Assembly: GCA_000818945.1 (NCBI GenBank)
Contig: KN805408.1
Coordinates: forward strand, 271,684 to 335,683
From: Schizochytrium sp. CCTCC M209059
Lineage: Eukaryota > Sar > Bigyra > Thraustochytrida > Thraustochytriidae
Length of the DNA stretch: 64,000 nt
Direction: 5' to 3'
Below, piece after piece: positions 60,034 through 64,000 of the stretch. The translations under genes were made by a program, and so were the position numbers. Within the stretch, counting starts at the first letter, position 1. Each line of letters begins with the position of its first letter. The notes beneath the pieces were generated by a model. The model did no database searches. It was not told the DNA's origin and was given only the letters and a program-made list of their open reading frames with translations.

Positions 60034-60062
60034 TAATTACCGATTTATGGTCTCGTTGACTG
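60034..60062 (-). repeat. Right terminal inverted repeat (29 bp)
   Basis: Exact reverse complement of 58074-58102. Beyond it the two flanks are unrelated. Confidence 0.95.
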
Positions 60063-61251
60063 TTAGTGGGTCTCTGCTAGGCCTAGGCGACGGAAAGTAA
60101 ACGGTTTCTCTGTTCACATTCTCAATGCGCACGAAAGCTGAAGAGTAACGAGCAGGAACGGCCAGGACATCGATGAGCAATAGCCAAGTCATTGAACGGT
60201 TAGGCTGGAGTCCAAGTGGGTTGTTGAGGATGCAAGACGGGCCGACCAACAGCGTGTTAGTCTCCGTCGGTTGTTGCACGAGTCTGGTTCTTTAAGCACA
60301 ATGAGCTTGCGCGACGCGAAAGAAGCTGTCGTGGAGTCCGTGACATTTGTATGCAAAGCATTACTCCTTCATCTATCGTTGTACGTGGTATGGCGCGCGG
60401 CGGAATGGGAGAAAGCAGCCGCCTACAAGTTGCAGTTGCAGTTGCAACAGAGTCAATTGAAGGTGAGGCCGTTTGGGTTGGTTGCCTAGGAAGAAGCAAT
60501 CGTGCGCCGGCTGCGGAAATTGTCGTTCGTATCAAAGACACGAAAAATGGTGTTCGCCTTGCGAGTGTTTGATACAATTGTTTGCCATCTCAACCAAAGG
60601 TGTCCATAGCTTGGACGCAACAAACGTGGGCGGGAAGAGAGAGAGAGAGAGAGTGAGAGAGCCGGAAAGATTGCATCTGAGGGCGGAAATGCATGCCCCA
60701 GCAGCGGAAGGAGTTTCTCATGTGACTGTGGCCGATTCCCCGCTCATTGCTCCTACCGGAAATAGATTCTCCTGCGTATTCCGGAGCTCTCAAAGTCCGT
60801 TTGATGGGAAAAAAAAATAGTGTGGGAAAGACGAAAGCCAATCCGCGAATTGCCGTCGATCTGATCTCCACGCTCGCCCCGGCTGCTTGACGCTGGGGTG
60901 GCTTGACTTGGCGCGGCTTGACTTGACGAGGCGTGGCCTTGCAGGATCTTGCGCAGACTCGACCGACGCCCCGCCGGGCTGGCCGGCTCCGGGAGACCGT
61001 ACCCGACTATCCCCCTTGCTCGCTCCCGTTCGCGCTCCTTCCCCGCGTACGCCGACATGTCCCCGCGCGCCGAGGAGGAGACGCTCTGCCGCTGTCCTGG
61101 CCCCCCGCAATTCGCCTTGCGCAGCGACGCGCAAGCAGGCCTCGGTCCTGGCCAGCGCGCTCCTCCCTCCACGCTGCGCTAGCCTGCGCGCCCGCCCGCC
61201 CGCCCGCTCGCCCGCCTCCGCGCCTCCGCGCCGCCCCGCGTCCCGGGCCCG

Positions 61252-61300
61252 GGCTCGACGAATCTGGCTCGACGAGTCTGGCTCGACGAGTCTGGCTCGA
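61252..61300. repeat. 14-bp tandem repeat (GGCTCGACGAGTCT), three and a half units
   Basis: Three units with one difference, plus a shortened fourth (GGCTCGACGGTCT). The unit contains the palindrome CTCGACGAG. Confidence 0.85.
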
Positions 61301-62431
61301 CGGTCTCGCCGTGCGGGCGCGAGATCGAGAGCGGCGAGCGAGGTCACTCGGCTGGGCTGTGAGGGACTGCCAGCCAGCCAGCCGCGCGGTCACAGCTGCG
61401 GCGCGGCGTGCATTCCGCCGCCCGGAAGAGGAGGAGGAGGAGGGGAGAGATGCAATGCCGCCGCCGCGGGCCGAGGGGCGTGGCGCAAGCCAGGAAACGC
61501 GCGGGCCGCGGTGAGGTAAGCGAGGAGGAAGGGGGCTGCTGGCGGGGCGTGGGTGCATAAGAGGGAGAGAGGAGAGGGAGAGTGCGTGTGTGTGTTTCGA
61601 GGTGGCTTGGTCTCGCAGCGAGCGAGCAAGGACTGACTGACTGGCTGAGTGGCTGACGAAGTGGCTGACGAAATGGCTGCCAAGCTGGCTAGCTGGCTGG
61701 TTGGCTGGCTGGCTGGCTGATCTAGTCTTGTGAAGTCTAAACGACCAAGCAGTGAGCCAGATTACACGAGATCATACCAGCGGTTGGTCTATTTATTTCT
61801 TCGTTCAATTGTTCGATCGTCCGTGCCCGTCCAATCCTTCGTTCGTTCGATCGATCGTCCGCGCGCGTACCATTCACTTGTTTGATCGCCAAAGGAGGAG
61901 GAGGAGGCAAAAATCCGGAATTCAGCAAGGCGCGGATTTCTCGCAGGCCGCCTTGGGGCGCCCGCAAGCTACAGCCGCGCAGCATCAGAAGAAAAGCGTA
62001 ATGTGCACGCACAACCTCGTCAGTTTCTCTCCTCCAGCATCAACCTATTCATCCTCTCCCCCCACATGAGCACTGTGGGGTGTCGGCACATACCGCACCT
62101 CTGGACACTAACTACCCCGCACTGTAGGCGGGGCGGTCGTGCGCGCCCTGCACGGATGGGTCGGGACCAGAAGCCGCGCCAGGCAGCTTCATCGCTGCGC
62201 GCCTAGCTTTTAGAATGCATCGCTTGCCCCCGCGACGGCGTCGGATACGCCGCGTGCGCGCACTGTTCGCGGTCCCAGACTTGGCCACGGGTCCGGGAAT
62301 GGACGCAGGCGAGGTGCGCGAAGGAAGCGGGCACGACCGCGTCGCGAAGGGGCGTTTGTGAGAAAGAACACGTTCTTTGTTTGGCCTCTGATGCGAGTGA
62401 GGCTGTCGGCGGGCTCTGCCTGCGATCGCGC

Positions 62432-62463
62432 GTGCATGCATGCATGCATGCATGCATGTATGC
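62432..62463. repeat. (GCAT)n microsatellite
   Basis: About seven GCAT units with one GTAT variant. The repeat is self-complementary (ATGCAT) and can form a cruciform. Confidence 0.9.
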
Positions 62464-63938
62464 ACGCGCGCAGAGAAGCAGGTCGACGGGCGCATGAAGT
62501 TCGGATCGGGCTTGTTTGGGGATATGGGGAGGCGTCGCGAGGGTAGGCTTCCCTCGCGTTTCTCGCAAACGCTCGCGCTCGCGCTGATTCTTTCTTCTCG
62601 AAGCCGGTGATGCTAGCACGGACGCACGCACGCACGGACGACGATGTTCGGCGTGCTACACAATGGCGTTGGTGTGAAAGAAAGGAGACCTTCAAGGTGG
62701 TATGTATGTAAAATGCACAGCAAAGTCAGGCAGGCCGCAGCTGCTTCTGCTGTTGATGGCTAATGCACACAGTGATGGCAAAAGGAGCTGGAGGAGCTGT
62801 GATTAACGTTCATGACCTCCAGCCCCATCGCATCTAGACGCACCGCATCTCGCCATTCATTCTCTTGCTCCGCCGTCCTTTTGTCCTTCCTTCTATCCGT
62901 CCTTCCTTTTCATCCTTCCTTTCCCCGATTCCTCCTTTTCTTCGCTCTTCCACCGACTCATCCTTCAAGTTCTCCTGCTGCTTCCTTTTCTCCTTTCATT
63001 CCTTTTCTCCCTGCCATCCATCCATTTATCCAGACTCCAGACGTCATGGCCTGACCCTTGGCCACCCGTTCATCCAACCATCCATCCATCCACATATCCA
63101 TCCATTCATTCATCCTTTCATCTGTCCAGCCTGTGCGCGACTCTCGAGCCGCCTGACCTCTCAGCTCAGAAGCCGTGCCTGGCGACGCGGACGGGCGATG
63201 CTATGCGATGCCTGCACGCCGGCCGCTCGACGCGCCCTTGGGAGGCTCCGCGCCTGCCGCCTCGCCTCGCGGCCGTCGAGCGAGCGCGGACTCGCCTGCG
63301 ACAGGCAGAGCGCAGGAATTGAATCGCAAGGTCGCGCTTCGATCTTAAGCCACAAGCCGCGCCAGGCCAGCCGCCACAGCCAGCCAGCCACCACCGCCAG
63401 TGGTCACTCTGCAGCCCCGCAGCTGGCCTTTTTCTGACTACCTCCTCGCGCGGGTGGAACGGGGACAAGCTACCGGGCCAAGTGACCGGGCCCACACCTG
63501 GCGCCGGAGGGACCAAAAGCCAACGCACGGGCCGCGCTGTGGGCCATGTCGACCATGTCTGTCGCTGAATTCACGGGGCGCCGCGCGCGCTCTCTCGCTC
63601 AGGTGGGCACGCCTCACGGTCAGAGCTGTCCGGCGGGCGGCCTGTGCAAGGGGGCCAGACGCCGGCGCGGCCGCTCCGGCACGCTATGGAGATACCGGGC
63701 GAGCGTCAGGCGTGAGATCTGGGACCGTGGACGGGCCGGACGACCGCCTCCGGACGACCGCCTCCTTGCGCAGGACGGCCCGGGAGTCGACGAGGGAACA
63801 GAAAAGCAAGCAAGCGGCAACGAGCAGGCAATGGCGGTCGTCGCTTCGAGCCGATCCAGGGCGCGTGCACGTGGCAAGTTTGCATTTTGTTGTTTTTAGT
63901 CATGGGCTTTTCTCATGGCTTTCGCTGTTTCTTTTCTG

Positions 63939-63940
63939 TT

Positions 63941-64000
<60 letters not shown>
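63939..64000. repeat. (TTTC)n microsatellite at the window edge
   Basis: At least 15 perfect TTTC units running off the window, so the true length is unknown. Confidence 0.95.

Larger units (their letters stand above)
58074..60062 (-). mobile_element. Complete Tc1/mariner (IS630-Tc1-mariner)-type DNA transposon, 1989 bp
   Basis: Two perfect 29-bp inverted repeats, beginning CAGTCAACGAGACC, bound the element at 58074-58102 and 60034-60062. Between them lies one transposase gene on the minus strand with 160 bp of leader and 136 bp of trailer. Identical ends and an open frame suggest recent movement. Immediately outside the ends are ...TACTTC on the left and TTAGTG on the right; neither a TA nor a longer target duplication is evident. 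Confidence 0.92.
60063..64000. other. Gene-poor, repeat-rich right end, 3.9 kb
   Basis: Overlapping frames on both strands, none with a recognisable domain. Repeats: (GA)n at about 60640-60662, a 14-bp tandem repeat at 61252-61300, GGCT repeats at about 61684-61719, (GCAT)n at 62432-62463, CATC repeats scattered through 63010-63125, and (TTTC)n to the end. Between 60900 and 61500 the DNA is extremely GC-rich. A gene with its coding part beyond the window could start here. Confidence 0.5.

Overview
The window reads as nuclear DNA of a GC-rich, flagellated unicellular eukaryote, most likely a stramenopile of the thraustochytrid (Labyrinthulomycete) type. This is inferred from the gene content (axonemal dynein, WW-myosin-MyTH4, bZIP with a C-terminal START-like region), strong G/C preference at third codon positions, very long uninterrupted coding regions (one of 14 kb), Kozak-like ATGs instead of ribosome binding sites, many simple repeats, and a few short GT-AG introns. 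No database search was possible, so the lineage is a judgement.

Layout. 1-233 is the start of an unknown minus-strand gene, with a perfect (CAAT)n array of about 131 copies upstream. 2053-16293 (-) is an axonemal dynein heavy chain. 17139-17672 (+) is a Zim17/Hep1-type mitochondrial zinc-finger protein, and 19992-21077 (+) a nucleotide-sugar transporter. 21490-22467 (-) is a SASA/CE6-type esterase with one intron. 23231-23977 (+) is a D-box protein that resembles a securin. 24517-26646 (-) is an AI-2E/PerM-type membrane protein whose frame closes only if a one-nucleotide exon at 25099 is included. 27639-30383 (+) is the VPS34 phosphatidylinositol 3-kinase, with a polyglutamine insert in the kinase domain. 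31659-35069 (-) is a WW-myosin-MyTH4. A run of N (36649-36911) lies inside a GC-rich repeat. 37762-42921 (-) is an EF-hand/RCC1/discoidin-like fusion protein, 43374-48671 (-) a phosphoinositide-specific phospholipase C, 49569-51371 (-) a bZIP protein, and 52745-54772 (+) a Kelch-membrane-RING protein. The right end (54.8-64 kb) is gene-poor and holds a complete 1989-bp DNA transposon (58074-60062) with perfect 29-bp terminal inverted repeats.

Functional themes. VPS34, the PI-PLC and the EF-hand protein belong to phosphoinositide and calcium signalling. Dynein and myosin are motors for flagellum and cytoskeleton. The transporter serves Golgi/ER glycosylation. The genes are not in operons; several neighbours are divergent and share upstream regions of about 0.8-1.4 kb.

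The strongest unexpected observations are the single-nucleotide exon, the transposon with Gly in place of its first catalytic Asp, the bZIP with Met at the invariant Asn position, the unusual cysteine spacing of the Zim17-like protein, and the securin-like D-box protein.
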